Below are positions 44,364 to 53,686 of a stretch of 64,000 nucleotides of DNA, in pieces. A model generated the notes under the pieces. The model saw only the letters and a program-made list of their open reading frames with translations, was not told where the DNA came from and searched no databases. This DNA is from Butyrivibrio sp. NC2002 (lineage in GTDB: Bacteria > Bacillota > Clostridia > Lachnospirales > Lachnospiraceae), in NCBI RefSeq assembly GCF_000702265.1, contig NZ_JNKZ01000007.1, forward strand, positions 186,001-250,000. The letters run 5' to 3'. The translations under genes were made by a program, and so were the position numbers. The stretch's first letter is position 1. Each line of letters opens with the position of its first letter.

Positions 44364-46268
44364 ATGATAAATTGGAATTTCAGTTATGTTGTTCCAAGCA
44401 TGCTTATTATTATAATTATTATGGGGTATTACTTTGCCCTTCCGCGTGTTCCATTAAATCTTAATAAAACGTTCCTTAGTATTCTTATAAACGAAGGAGT
44501 TGTTATTTTCTTTGACATCACATCCAGTATTGCATGTAATGAATACAAGGTATTGCCTTTATGGCTTATTGTAGCTTTAAACACATGCTTTTTTATGTCG
44601 TTCACTATAAGACCGTATTTCTATTTTCTCTTTGCAGTTAATCTCTTAAAAATAGACAAAAGCAAATATCCTTTTAAATTCAGGTTAATGCAGATTCCTC
44701 TGTTTTTATCATTATTTGTGGAAGTACTTAATATGTCCTTCGGCATCATTTTTTATGTTGATAAAGAGGGATATCACAAAGCGCCATATTATTTTGTTGT
44801 ATACTTTGCGTACTATTTCTATATTCTTATTTCAATTTACCTTTTCATTTTGCATAGAAAACAGATACCTGCAAAGAATCAAAAAGTAGCACTTATAAGC
44901 TATAATTTTGTGCTTTTCATCGGAACCTTGTTTAGGATAGGCTTCCCTAAATATCTGCTCTTTGATACTTTTTGCATGATGGCCGTTATTATCATTTATC
45001 TTTCTTTTGTAAACCCTGAGTTTTATTTAGAGCGCAGAAATATGTGTTTTAACAGCAAAGCTCTTCGCGCATTTGTTGAAGAAAACGAAGGGAAGGGAAG
45101 ATATAAGATACTTGCATTTGTAATAAGAGATTATCATGATCTTCGTGATATATATGGTTCTGTACAGATGAATCAGGGCATTTGCCTTATATCCGAATTC
45201 ATGAAAAAAAATAATAAGGAATGTCTGTCGTTTTATTACAAGAGCGGACGTTTTGTTTTACTTGGCGATCCAAATCTGTCCTGGAGTGATATTCACGAAG
45301 AATTCAGAAACAGGTTCAGACTTCCCTGGAAAGCAGACGATGCCGAACTGTATCTTGAAGTTGGATATGCGCTCATAAACTGTGAGAATGGTTATGATAG
45401 AGCAGATGATGTGCTTAATACGATAAGTATCATGCTTGAAAAAGCCGATAAACTCGGAGATGACTATAATGTTCTCTCAGATGTAAGTGCTCTTCAGGAT
45501 TATTATGATAGGGTATATGTAAAGAAAGCCCTTGAAATTGCTTCAGATAAGAATCAGGTGGAGGTTTTCCTTCAGCCAATCATATCTACCAAAAACATGC
45601 AGCTTGCAGGAGCAGAAGCACTGGCCAGAATAAGAGATCCGAAGGGAGAACTGATCCCACCTGCATCGTTTATACCTATAGCTGAGCAGAACGGTAGAAT
45701 TAATTTGATTGGTGAACAGGTCTTTGAAAAGATATGTAAGTTTTTAAGCGATAATGATCCTGACTCGATGGGACTTGAATTTGTAAACGTAAATCTTTCA
45801 CCCATTCAGTTTATGAGAGCAGACCTGTGTGACAGATTTTTGCAGATTGTAAGAAAATATAATGTTTCTCCTGAAAAGCTGCATATTGAAATAACAGAAG
45901 CTTCCATGATAGATGAAGTTCAAATGAATAAACAGATGAACATCATGCATAATGAAGGATTTAGATTTGTAGTTGATGATTACGGAAAGGGTTATTCAAA
46001 CTTAAGCAGAATTAAGAAAAGTCCTTTCGTAAATATAAAGCTTGATATGGAGCTGGTTTGGGATTATTGCCATACTCTTGATCCTTTGATACCTCTAATG
46101 ATCTCTGCATTTAAGAGCGGAGGATTCAGCGTAACAGCTGAGGGAGTGGAAACTAAAGAAATGGTTGACACAATGGCTGAAATCGGATGTGACTATCTTC
46201 AGGGATATTATTTTTCACGCCCGCTTCCGGTTGATAAATTTCTCGAAAAATATGGGGACCGACATTAA
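44364..46268 (+). CDS. Membrane EAL-domain c-di-GMP phosphodiesterase with degenerate GGDEF
   Basis: The 634-residue protein has about seven N-terminal membrane helices (residues 10-220), a GGDEF-like domain lacking the GGDEF motif (about 235-370; the site reads SGRFVLLG), and a C-terminal EAL domain (about 390-630). EAL catalytic residues look intact: EALAR, NVNLSP, EITEAS, DDYGKGYSN, NIKLD and AEGVET. It is predicted to hydrolyse cyclic di-GMP in response to a membrane or extracellular cue. The leader holds no recognisable c-di-GMP riboswitch. RBS GAGGGGA precedes the ATG. Confidence 0.92.
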   Translation: MINWNFSYVVPSMLIIIIIMGYYFALPRVPLNLNKTFLSILINEGVVIFFDITSSIACNEYKVLPLWLIVALNTCFFMSFTIRPYFYFLFAVNLLKIDKSKYPFKFRLMQIPLFLSLFVEVLNMSFGIIFYVDKEGYHKAPYYFVVYFAYYFYILISIYLFILHRKQIPAKNQKVALISYNFVLFIGTLFRIGFPKYLLFDTFCMMAVIIIYLSFVNPEFYLERRNMCFNSKALRAFVEENEGKGRYKILAFVIRDYHDLRDIYGSVQMNQGICLISEFMKKNNKECLSFYYKSGRFVLLGDPNLSWSDIHEEFRNRFRLPWKADDAELYLEVGYALINCENGYDRADDVLNTISIMLEKADKLGDDYNVLSDVSALQDYYDRVYVKKALEIASDKNQVEVFLQPIISTKNMQLAGAEALARIRDPKGELIPPASFIPIAEQNGRINLIGEQVFEKICKFLSDNDPDSMGLEFVNVNLSPIQFMRADLCDRFLQIVRKYNVSPEKLHIEITEASMIDEVQMNKQMNIMHNEGFRFVVDDYGKGYSNLSRIKKSPFVNIKLDMELVWDYCHTLDPLIPLMISAFKSGGFSVTAEGVETKEMVDTMAEIGCDYLQGYYFSRPLPVDKFLEKYGDRH

Positions 46269-46290
46269 ATTAAGGTCCCCATAATTTTTT
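46251..46290. terminator. Bidirectional terminator between convergent genes
   Basis: A 10-bp stem (TATGGGGACC / GGTCCCCATA) around a 13-base loop that includes the EAL gene stop codon, followed by TTTTTT. It ends the plus-strand EAL gene and may also stop the minus-strand LTA-synthase transcript. Confidence 0.88.
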
Positions 46291-46332
46291 CCTTATTGGA
46301 AATAGCTCTCAATTTCCTATATTACTTTTTCA

Positions 46333-48564
46333 TCATTGTCTTCTTACTTCTGAGTCGATCAGATCAAAATCGGCATAATCCGCAACATGACCGGTCTTAT
46401 TATTAACGACCGCAAAATGAAGACCTTTTCTTGCGACCATATAATTGGTACCGTTTATATCCATGAGGAAATCCTTCTCATCTGTGCTGTTCCAGCTTCC
46501 TTTAAGAGTAATAGGATAGCCGTTTTCAAGAGTTCCTGATAACTCAGTGGTTTCCTTACTTACAGCTGCGAGCTTATTATCACTTGTAATAATGCCGATA
46601 ATCGTTGCATCTTCGCCTTTTGGAATATTATCTGTAATTCCAAGATCATGCAGGAGACTGATCTGATCGTCATTTAATCTTGCAGCAGAGTTCTTCCTTG
46701 TTGTTATTAGGAGAGTGTAATTACCGCTTTCAACATATTCCTTTACATTTTTCAGATAATCTGTCAGATCCGTCTGCTTTAAGTACATATCGCCTCTTTG
46801 AGAAAAGAGTGTGAATGTTGCTCCAAGAACAGTATTTAAGCGAACTGAAAAATCAGTATCATGCGGATTTATCTCATCAAGATTAAGCATAATTTCGTAG
46901 CTTCCATCGGAACAGGGCTTCATTTGGGTTGTATGCTTATTTTCAGTTAAACCGTCCACCTTGTATTCAAGTTCAACTGATTTTATCTGCTCAGCAACAT
47001 CTGCAAAATCATGTGCATTAATAGTGACAGTAGTATCTGTAATTTCAAAAGATACCTGACAGGAAGGATCTGCATGATTAAGCTTTGCTATGCTTTCCTG
47101 ACTTATTCCGGACAGATCGTTCATGAAATTAGATTTCTTTGATAATTCATCACAAACATAATCCATGTCCTGGTCTTCAAGAAGCGTCTTTTTTGAAGAG
47201 AACAGGTTTGTACCAAGGCCAAGCTTGTCCCCCTCTATTTTGACGCCTAAAGAGGCGAGAGTAGTGGGAAATGCATCAAAGGTCGAATATGTCCTTGCTT
47301 CATCTTTATTTTCATTTACAGCCGCAGAATTGATTATGCAGGTATAAACTTTACGTTCGTAATCCTCCGGGATCTCAGCACAGAAATCCGCATCCATTGT
47401 GGGATGATCACCGGATATTACGATAGTTGTATTATCGTAAAAGCTTTGCTTTTTTATCCATTCGACAAATTCAGTAACCTGGCGGCTTGAGCACGCGTAA
47501 ACATTGGAGTACTGATCATCAAATTCATCGCCGCACAATCTGCATACATAGCCGTCTTCAAAATGCGTATCAGCAGTAAGAAGTGTGAGATTAAATGGAG
47601 CATCTTCTTTTGAAAGCTCTGTCAGCCTTTTTTTGGCAAAATCAAAAAGCTTTTCATCCTCAAATCCCCACCAGGCACTGTAATCTTCAGGAATCCAGCC
47701 TTCTTTTTTCGCATAAACATAGTCTGTAAGATTATAGTTCCCATGAGTTCTAAAGAATAAGCCGCGACCACCGAATTCAACTTCTGATCCGCATAAAAAT
47801 TCCTGGGTATAACCGTTTTCATTTAAAATATCACCGATACCTGTAACACCGGGGAAAAATGATTCCTGAGTGCTCATGCTGTTTTCCTCGATATTTATCT
47901 TAAGTGGAAGACCGCATGTCTGAGCAAAGATCGCACCCATAGTCCACTCAGAGCCGGGAAGAGAATAGCCGCCATTTAAGATGCCAAAGCTTCCCGCAAA
48001 TGACTCGTTTTGAAGGGCCAGGTCTGTCAGTTCAGGGATTCTGCTGACCGTAAAAGCACCGCCGTTTTCCTTGTCAGTATCAGAAACTTCCATGGATTCA
48101 AGGAAAATATAGATAAGATTTCGCTTCTTTTCAGGAAAAGTTATTTCAACGCTCTTTGGATCAACATAATTGTCTTCTATGAAGGTTGATGCATTTAGCT
48201 GCTGTCTGATAAATGAGGTGATATCGAGTTTTATCCAGGTATAGGAGAGCGCAGCAAAGAGTACTATAAGATCAAGGCCTATGATTAGTCCTTTTTTTAC
48301 GCCCTTCATCGGATTTTTAAAAATAAAGGATAAAAGTAAAAGAATAACTAAAAATACCACAACAGTCGGAAGAAAAGCCCGAATTATAAAGAGCTTTATC
48401 ATCGCTACAGATGCACCCTGAAGAGACATTTTCAGGTTAAATAAAAGCTCGTTAACATTCATGGAATTCCATGTATTAAAAAACCATATTGCGACAAACA
48501 AAAGGAAAAAAGGAATTGTCATTAATATGGATTTAAATAAATTTTTTAATATTGTTTTACGCAT
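46333..48564 (-). CDS. LTA synthase/phosphoglycerol transferase family protein
   Basis: The 743-residue protein has four or so N-terminal membrane helices (residues 1-120) and an extracellular alkaline-phosphatase-fold domain with IYIFLESMEVS, the likely nucleophile Thr in PGSEWTMGAIFAQTCG, and a metal-site ISGDHPTMD. The EWT context resembles OpgB-type phosphoglycerol transferases as much as LtaS. A further region of about 200 residues with unknown fold follows the catalytic domain. It probably transfers glycerol phosphate to a cell-envelope polymer. It is divergent from a GDPD-like lipoprotein gene, a possible turnover partner. Confidence 0.87.
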   Translation of the reverse strand: MRKTILKNLFKSILMTIPFFLLFVAIWFFNTWNSMNVNELLFNLKMSLQGASVAMIKLFIIRAFLPTVVVFLVILLLLSFIFKNPMKGVKKGLIIGLDLIVLFAALSYTWIKLDITSFIRQQLNASTFIEDNYVDPKSVEITFPEKKRNLIYIFLESMEVSDTDKENGGAFTVSRIPELTDLALQNESFAGSFGILNGGYSLPGSEWTMGAIFAQTCGLPLKINIEENSMSTQESFFPGVTGIGDILNENGYTQEFLCGSEVEFGGRGLFFRTHGNYNLTDYVYAKKEGWIPEDYSAWWGFEDEKLFDFAKKRLTELSKEDAPFNLTLLTADTHFEDGYVCRLCGDEFDDQYSNVYACSSRQVTEFVEWIKKQSFYDNTTIVISGDHPTMDADFCAEIPEDYERKVYTCIINSAAVNENKDEARTYSTFDAFPTTLASLGVKIEGDKLGLGTNLFSSKKTLLEDQDMDYVCDELSKKSNFMNDLSGISQESIAKLNHADPSCQVSFEITDTTVTINAHDFADVAEQIKSVELEYKVDGLTENKHTTQMKPCSDGSYEIMLNLDEINPHDTDFSVRLNTVLGATFTLFSQRGDMYLKQTDLTDYLKNVKEYVESGNYTLLITTRKNSAARLNDDQISLLHDLGITDNIPKGEDATIIGIITSDNKLAAVSKETTELSGTLENGYPITLKGSWNSTDEKDFLMDINGTNYMVARKGLHFAVVNNKTGHVADYADFDLIDSEVRRQ

Positions 48565-48670
48565 ATTTACTCCGATAAAATGTTATAATTCATGTATATA
48601 AAGCAATTTTTACTGATCATTTCAAAAACAAATCATATTTTATCATATAAGCATCAGGGAAATCCATACA

Positions 48671-49549
48671 ATGAAAAAGATAAATTGCAATACAGATTTA
48701 AGACTTGAAAAGTCCCAAAATAATACTATTCGCGATGTTGTAATTCCATTAATTTTTTCTGTAATATTTACCGCTACTTTATTTATAACTTCCTGCGGAA
48801 TAAGAAATGAATCTAAAGACATAACACAAATGCAGGATTTTATAAGGGATAATAAATATATAATTCATGCATGCGGCGAAATAGCTGATGAAAACGGAAC
48901 TCTCTATACTTACACCAATTCAAAAGAGGCTCTTGAAAACAGCTTAAATCGTGGCGATAAAGTAATAGAGATTGATTTTCATAAGACAAATGACGATGTA
49001 CTGGTCTGCGGACACGCCTGGGGAGACCTCTACATGGAAGGAAAACAGATGGAAAAAGGTGTTGCGCCGTCTTATGAAGATTTCCTTAAATGCAAGGTTC
49101 AGGATAAGTTCACACCGCTTTCCTTTAAAGATGTAATTTCATATATGCAAAAAGATTCTGATTTTGTTGTCGTTACAGATATAAAGGATGAAAACGTGCT
49201 AACCTGCAAAATGATAGCACAGACATATCCCGAATTAAGAGACAGATTCATTATCCAGATATATCACGCAGATGAATATGACGCTGTGAAAAAAGCAGGT
49301 TTTAAATATATAATATTCACACTTTATGAGACTGATGAGTCTGAGCGCACAGCTGATGCTCTTAAAAAGATCGCAAATAAAAGCCTGATTGGATTTACTG
49401 TTTATTCTGAATGGGCTGATGATAAGGATTTCTATGACATTATAAAAAGCCTGAATAAGCCTGTGTATGTACATACAGTAAATGACCAAGATGAAATTAA
49501 CCGCTATTTTGATATGGGTATACAGGGTATTTATACCGATAATGTTTAA
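48671..49549 (+). CDS. Glycerophosphodiester phosphodiesterase-like membrane or lipoprotein
   Basis: The 292-residue protein has a hydrophobic N-terminal segment (about 24-42) ending in a lipobox-like ITSC, followed by a GDPD/PI-PLC-type barrel: HACGEI (in place of HRG), EIDFHKTNDDVLVCGHA (Glu, Asp and catalytic His), then DFVVVTDIKDEN and a terminal GIQGIYTDN. It is likely exported and may cleave glycerophosphodiesters or glycerol-phosphate polymers. It is transcribed away from the LTA-synthase-like gene, with a 106-base AT-rich gap that must hold both promoters. Confidence 0.82.
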   Translation: MKKINCNTDLRLEKSQNNTIRDVVIPLIFSVIFTATLFITSCGIRNESKDITQMQDFIRDNKYIIHACGEIADENGTLYTYTNSKEALENSLNRGDKVIEIDFHKTNDDVLVCGHAWGDLYMEGKQMEKGVAPSYEDFLKCKVQDKFTPLSFKDVISYMQKDSDFVVVTDIKDENVLTCKMIAQTYPELRDRFIIQIYHADEYDAVKKAGFKYIIFTLYETDESERTADALKKIANKSLIGFTVYSEWADDKDFYDIIKSLNKPVYVHTVNDQDEINRYFDMGIQGIYTDNV

Positions 49550-49715
49550 TTAGAGGATATAAAATGATAATTGTTGCAGCTTTAAACAAAATGTCTATAG
49601 CTGAATCACTTTCATTGCATACACATTAGTCTAAAAAATATTATACATCTACACATATAATTACAATTATACGCATAGATATATAGAGACTACCCTATGA
49701 AAAACATATAAGAAA

Positions 49716-49800
49716 AGAATGTCGCTCGCGACATTCTCGCGCCGAGCGCGGTTGCAGAATGCAACATTTTCCTTTCGCGCGAGTGCGCATCCTCGCGGAG
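49716..49800. repeat. GC-rich palindrome cluster
   Basis: In the 341-base gap between the GDPD gene and the MATE-ATPase gene, a GC-rich block carries three adjacent hairpins: AGAATGTCGC/GCGACATTCT (49716-49737), GTTGCA/TGCAAC (49751-49765) and CGCGAG/CTCGCG (49778-49797). Its base composition is far above its AT-rich flanks. It looks like an intergenic repeat element (REP/MITE-like). The 165 bases before it (49550-49715) hold no feature I could name. Confidence 0.65.
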
Positions 49801-49802
49801 CG

Positions 49803-49849
49803 TTTTTCATTGAATAGAAATTTCGGAGAAATTTCTATTCAATGAAAAA
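49803..49849. repeat. Perfect 22-bp palindrome with 3-base loop
   Basis: Arms 49803-49824 and 49828-49849 are exact reverse complements with GGA between them. This is a very stable hairpin for AT-rich DNA and directly adjoins the terminator of the minus-strand gene. Confidence 0.95.
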
Positions 49850-49875
49850 CAGCACCTCAGAAATGAGATGCTGTT
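49845..49875 (-). terminator. Terminator of the MATE-ATPase gene
   Basis: On the minus strand a 12-bp stem (49875-49864 with 49859-49848) forms with a TTTC loop; the single C/A mismatch seen on the plus strand becomes a G-U pair in the minus-strand RNA. A U-run follows, contributed by the end of the 22-bp palindrome. Confidence 0.85.
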
Positions 49876-49890
49876 GCGATACATTAAATA

Positions 49891-51660
49891 TCAGATTTTT
49901 AAAGTAAGAACGTTTAGTCCAAGTATGTTTTGATAATTTACCTCACTTGCAATTTTATAAATCATACGGATACCAAAATTTTTGGTAGGATCATCCTGAT
50001 CATCTATTGAGTTCCTGGTATTGGGATCAAAAGCAATACAATCATCCTTAATTCGCAGGATAACATCATCATTTTTGTGAATAGCCTTTATATCAATAGA
50101 ATGCTTCTTTTTATCCTTGGTAAAACCGTGGGTTATGACATTTCCGGCCATCTCTTCCATTGCAAGGCCTGCAATCATGGACCTTTTACTATCTACGCCT
50201 CTTTCTTTACAGAAATTCTGAATTTTTTCGGCGACAGATGTAACTTCATCGAGAGTTTTTACAGTAAAACTTATCACATCATCTTCATTCACGCCAAAAT
50301 CCTTAGGGATGACCATGAGCTCTTCCATATTGTGTGGAACATGCTTATTTTGGATAATTGCATACAATAAAATGATAATGATATCAATTATACCATTTAA
50401 TACATTAGCGATATAGACTGCATTCATTCCCACTTTGCCAATCAAAAGTGCGGAACAGATAACTACGCCCAGTACACCATCAAATAGTGAAAGAATATTA
50501 ACAAGGACATTCTTTCCTGAAGCCTGCGCATAGCTGGTAAAATGCATGGTTATGATTGCAAAAGGCATGCATAGAGGAAGAATCCTAAGCCCCCAAACGG
50601 TCATCATATATACAGGTTCTAAAGGATCATGGAAAAAGATATTAGTAAGTGGTTTGCTAAGTAATATTATTGCTGCGACAACAACCATATGCATGCTGAT
50701 ATAAACCTTAAACATAACCCTCATGACATTGGTCAGAGTTTTCTTATCCTCCTCTCCTATTCCGATACTAAGAAGAAGGCGGGATACAGCCTGCATACCT
50801 GAGGGAATCGCCCAAAATAGGCTCATCAGATTATTTGCTGCTGCAAATGCAGAAATACCGACACTTCCAACGTATGTCGTAAGAAGACCGTTTACAGCAA
50901 ATCCTCTGACTGTCATATAAATATAAGTGAGTGCTCCTGGTAATCCTTTTGTAAAAATTTCTTTAGCCTGAGAAGCTTTAAGGATACTAAGAGAAAAACG
51001 TATATAAGACTTACCTGAAACAAAATAACTGCCTTCAATAAGGCAAAATATGAGCATTCCAAGTGAACCTGCAAGCGCAAGACCAAAGGCCTGAAGCTGC
51101 ATAACCTGAACAAAAAGATAATTAAAAGCTATATTAACTGCAATAAATACTGTACTTGCTATAACTGAGAGCCTTTGCTTATTTTCAAGTGACAAAAAAA
51201 CGCTGAACTGATTGCCAAGAAGGAATGGCAATATACCGATTGCCTGACCTATAAGATATACATTAAAAAGTGGTCTTACATTGGGATCATTAGTGAATAT
51301 TCCTGTCAAATCATAAAAACCAAGAACAAGCAAAACTATGGTGAAAAAGATAGCAATACAAAATGTTATGACCATGTCTACCGAAAAAGTACTGGTAACT
51401 TCTTTTCTGTTATTTTGTCCTATATATTTGCCGCATACAATTGCTGAGCCGCCTACAAAAATAGTACCTACAGCCTGTATAAACATATTTATAGGTCCAT
51501 ATAAACCAACAGCACTCATGGCATCTATGCCAACATAGTTAGTAGCAAAATACGTAGATACAATACCGTTTATCATTCCTACAAATACGAAAAGAACCTG
51601 AATAGGAAGAAGTCTAAGCATGAGCTTTAATATCATTTTGTAATTATCATTTTTATCCAT
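49891..51660 (-). CDS. MATE transporter fused to an RsbW-like ATPase domain
   Basis: The protein (589 residues from this start) has a MATE transporter of about 12 helices (residues 10-440) and a C-terminal HATPase_c domain (about 460-589) of the anti-sigma/serine kinase RsbW type: N-box EEMAGNVITHGF, G1-like box IKDDCIAFDP, G2-like box NFGIRMIYKIA. The ATPase side would face the cytosol. It may link transport to a partner-switching regulator, or phosphorylate a partner; no substrate is known. The ATG at 51660 has GAGGA upstream, preferred to the start at 51702. Confidence 0.85.
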   Translation of the reverse strand: MDKNDNYKMILKLMLRLLPIQVLFVFVGMINGIVSTYFATNYVGIDAMSAVGLYGPINMFIQAVGTIFVGGSAIVCGKYIGQNNRKEVTSTFSVDMVITFCIAIFFTIVLLVLGFYDLTGIFTNDPNVRPLFNVYLIGQAIGILPFLLGNQFSVFLSLENKQRLSVIASTVFIAVNIAFNYLFVQVMQLQAFGLALAGSLGMLIFCLIEGSYFVSGKSYIRFSLSILKASQAKEIFTKGLPGALTYIYMTVRGFAVNGLLTTYVGSVGISAFAAANNLMSLFWAIPSGMQAVSRLLLSIGIGEEDKKTLTNVMRVMFKVYISMHMVVVAAIILLSKPLTNIFFHDPLEPVYMMTVWGLRILPLCMPFAIITMHFTSYAQASGKNVLVNILSLFDGVLGVVICSALLIGKVGMNAVYIANVLNGIIDIIIILLYAIIQNKHVPHNMEELMVIPKDFGVNEDDVISFTVKTLDEVTSVAEKIQNFCKERGVDSKRSMIAGLAMEEMAGNVITHGFTKDKKKHSIDIKAIHKNDDVILRIKDDCIAFDPNTRNSIDDQDDPTKNFGIRMIYKIASEVNYQNILGLNVLTLKI

Positions 51661-51785
51661 AACAGTCCTCACCCAATAAGAAAAAGTACTTAATGTGTAC
51701 AAATTTGCAATTATAGTTTACCATATTTCGTTATAAAAAGAGTATTAAATACATTAGATGTATGCAGTACATTAGTATATGAAAT

Positions 51786-51810
51786 AAGCACCGGATGTTA
51801 TCCGGTGCTT
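51786..51810 (-). terminator. Terminator after the LRR gene
   Basis: An 11-bp perfect stem (AAGCACCGGAT / ATCCGGTGCTT) with a 3-base loop, downstream of the minus-strand LRR gene. The following T-run is short. A second stem (AGAATTCA/TGAATTCT, about 51827-51857) lies nearer the stop codon. Confidence 0.7.
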
Positions 51811-51861
51811 AAAATTTCTAACTATAAGAATTCAGAACACTTTTTGATCTGTGAATTCTAA

Positions 51862-53577
51862 TTAATATCTTCTGTACTTATAAACAGAATTCTTGCCACC
51901 AACCTTCTTGATCTTCTTAACAAGTGAGTTGAACTTCTTGTTGCTTGTACATCTAAGAAGGAAAAGTGTATTTTCATTTGCTGACTTAAATGCATCTTTG
52001 CCAACCTTATTAAGCTCATAGCCAAGAGTCTCAACTCTTATAAGCTTTGTCTTACCTGTGAAAGCACTCTTACCAATCTCTTTTACATAACTTCCGAGCA
52101 TTACTGTTTCAAGCTTAGTGCACTTCTTAAATGCATTCTTCTCGATCTTAGTTACCTTATAAACCTTACCGCCCTTTGCGATTGTTGAAGGAACAGAAAC
52201 GTTCTTAATGCTCTTATTTGTGCACTTTGTAAGTGAAACTGTATCTTCACCTGTGATCTTGTAAACATATTTTCCGATATTATTGTCAACATCGTTAATT
52301 GTTACGTCGTAAGAAACAGGAGTTGTTTCAAGTCCATAGTAAACAATTGTAACTCTGAAGGTTCTGCTTGCTCCAGTTCCATTCTTTGTGATAGTAAAGT
52401 AAGGAGTAGCCTCTGTCCACTGAGTATAAGTAAATGCAGACTCACCACCAATAGGCGTAATTACAGCACTTCTTAAGATAGAACTCATATTTGTCATTTC
52501 TGCTCCTTCAGCATAGGCAGGAACAAAATTTGCTGTAGTTTCGCTTGATGTAAAGAAAGTACGTGTAGTATTACCATCTGAACTTAAAACTGCAAGTCTA
52601 AGTTTCTGAGTATCTTTCAGAAGAGCATCACCATAATCTGCCATATTTTTATTTGTCTGTTTAGCAGTACCATTAGACTCTCTCATGTTTGTACAATAAT
52701 TTGATCTTGAATATCCCTCAGTTTTCATCTGTTTCTGAGAGATATTGAAAAAGTCGTAATCGATAAGACCCTTTTTAGCTTTGTCGCATTTTACAAGGTA
52801 GGTCTCATACCATTTACTTCCGGCTTTAACCTGGTTCCAGCAGGTATCATTATTGCAAAGGATATCATTCGGAACATCAGCTTCATCAAGAAGAGCTGAG
52901 AAAGCAAGGGCAAGACCCTGTGCTGAACCTTTGTGGTTAACAAGGGCGCCGTATGCGGTATTCTTAAGATCAAGGCTGTCGATACCAACCTTAACATAAT
53001 TTACATTATCGAGTACCATCTGCATGCACTCATATTCTATTGTGAAATAGTGTCCATCAACATCTACATTCTTAAGGATCTTGTTGATAGCCTTTTTGAG
53101 CTGCTTTTTCTCATTTGAGTAATTGTTATCGCCTACTCTTCTAAGATATGCATAGCAGCTGTATTTTCCTGTAGCATCCTTTGAATAGATAAGCTTCATC
53201 TGAGCCATCTGTGTAGGGATATCTGTAGGATGTGAATAGATGAACGCTCTTCTTGCAAACTTAAGCTCATCATTTGTGTATTTCTTTTTCTCAGATAATC
53301 CTGTGTAGAGTGTGTAGAAACCGTCTGAATCATATTCAGACTTATTTGCTGCTGTGATGACAGTATCCTTATCCTTGATCCTGCTATCAAGATAATCATA
53401 AGCATCATAGATCTTCTTCTGGTTTTCGGATAAGCATTCTCTTACAGAATCAGTTGATGCTTCAGCAATAATAGGATCTGTGACCATAGAAGCAGCGGGA
53501 ACTACAGATACTGCAAGCGCTGCTGCAAGCAGTACAGACTGAACCTTTCTGACTAATAAATTAGACTTTCGTGACAT
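51862..53577 (-). CDS. Secreted protein with pseudo-transglutaminase and BspA-like LRR domains
   Basis: The 571-residue protein has a signal peptide (cleavage near residue 40, after the IIAEAS region), a middle domain of transglutaminase-like fold, and a C-terminal BspA-type leucine-rich repeat segment (about residues 440-560: VSVPSTIAKGGKVYKVTKIEKNAFKKCTKLETVMLG). Aligned by eye to the 12206-14983 protein, the catalytic Cys, His and Asp are replaced (SAQGLA for VCEGYA; TCWNQV for HGWNIV), so it is probably not an active enzyme. It may bind host, plant or bacterial surfaces. No sorting signal is present. Confidence 0.82.
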   Translation of the reverse strand: MSRKSNLLVRKVQSVLLAAALAVSVVPAASMVTDPIIAEASTDSVRECLSENQKKIYDAYDYLDSRIKDKDTVITAANKSEYDSDGFYTLYTGLSEKKKYTNDELKFARRAFIYSHPTDIPTQMAQMKLIYSKDATGKYSCYAYLRRVGDNNYSNEKKQLKKAINKILKNVDVDGHYFTIEYECMQMVLDNVNYVKVGIDSLDLKNTAYGALVNHKGSAQGLALAFSALLDEADVPNDILCNNDTCWNQVKAGSKWYETYLVKCDKAKKGLIDYDFFNISQKQMKTEGYSRSNYCTNMRESNGTAKQTNKNMADYGDALLKDTQKLRLAVLSSDGNTTRTFFTSSETTANFVPAYAEGAEMTNMSSILRSAVITPIGGESAFTYTQWTEATPYFTITKNGTGASRTFRVTIVYYGLETTPVSYDVTINDVDNNIGKYVYKITGEDTVSLTKCTNKSIKNVSVPSTIAKGGKVYKVTKIEKNAFKKCTKLETVMLGSYVKEIGKSAFTGKTKLIRVETLGYELNKVGKDAFKSANENTLFLLRCTSNKKFNSLVKKIKKVGGKNSVYKYRRY

Positions 53578-53633
53578 AATTTAATTACCTCCCTCAAAAC
53601 ATTTCGCATGTTAATATATATTATATTATGATA

Positions 53634-53655
53634 TGTCCAACAAATGTCCAACAAA
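53634..53655. repeat. Tandem 11-bp direct repeat upstream of the LRR gene
   Basis: TGTCCAACAAA occurs twice in direct tandem, about 60-80 bases upstream of the LRR gene start. On the minus strand each copy contains TTGGAC, which resembles a -35 box; the first is 17 bases from TAATAT. It may be a promoter with an operator repeat. Confidence 0.55.
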
Positions 53656-53686
53656 TATCAGTAAAATTTTTAAATGTAGAATAAAA

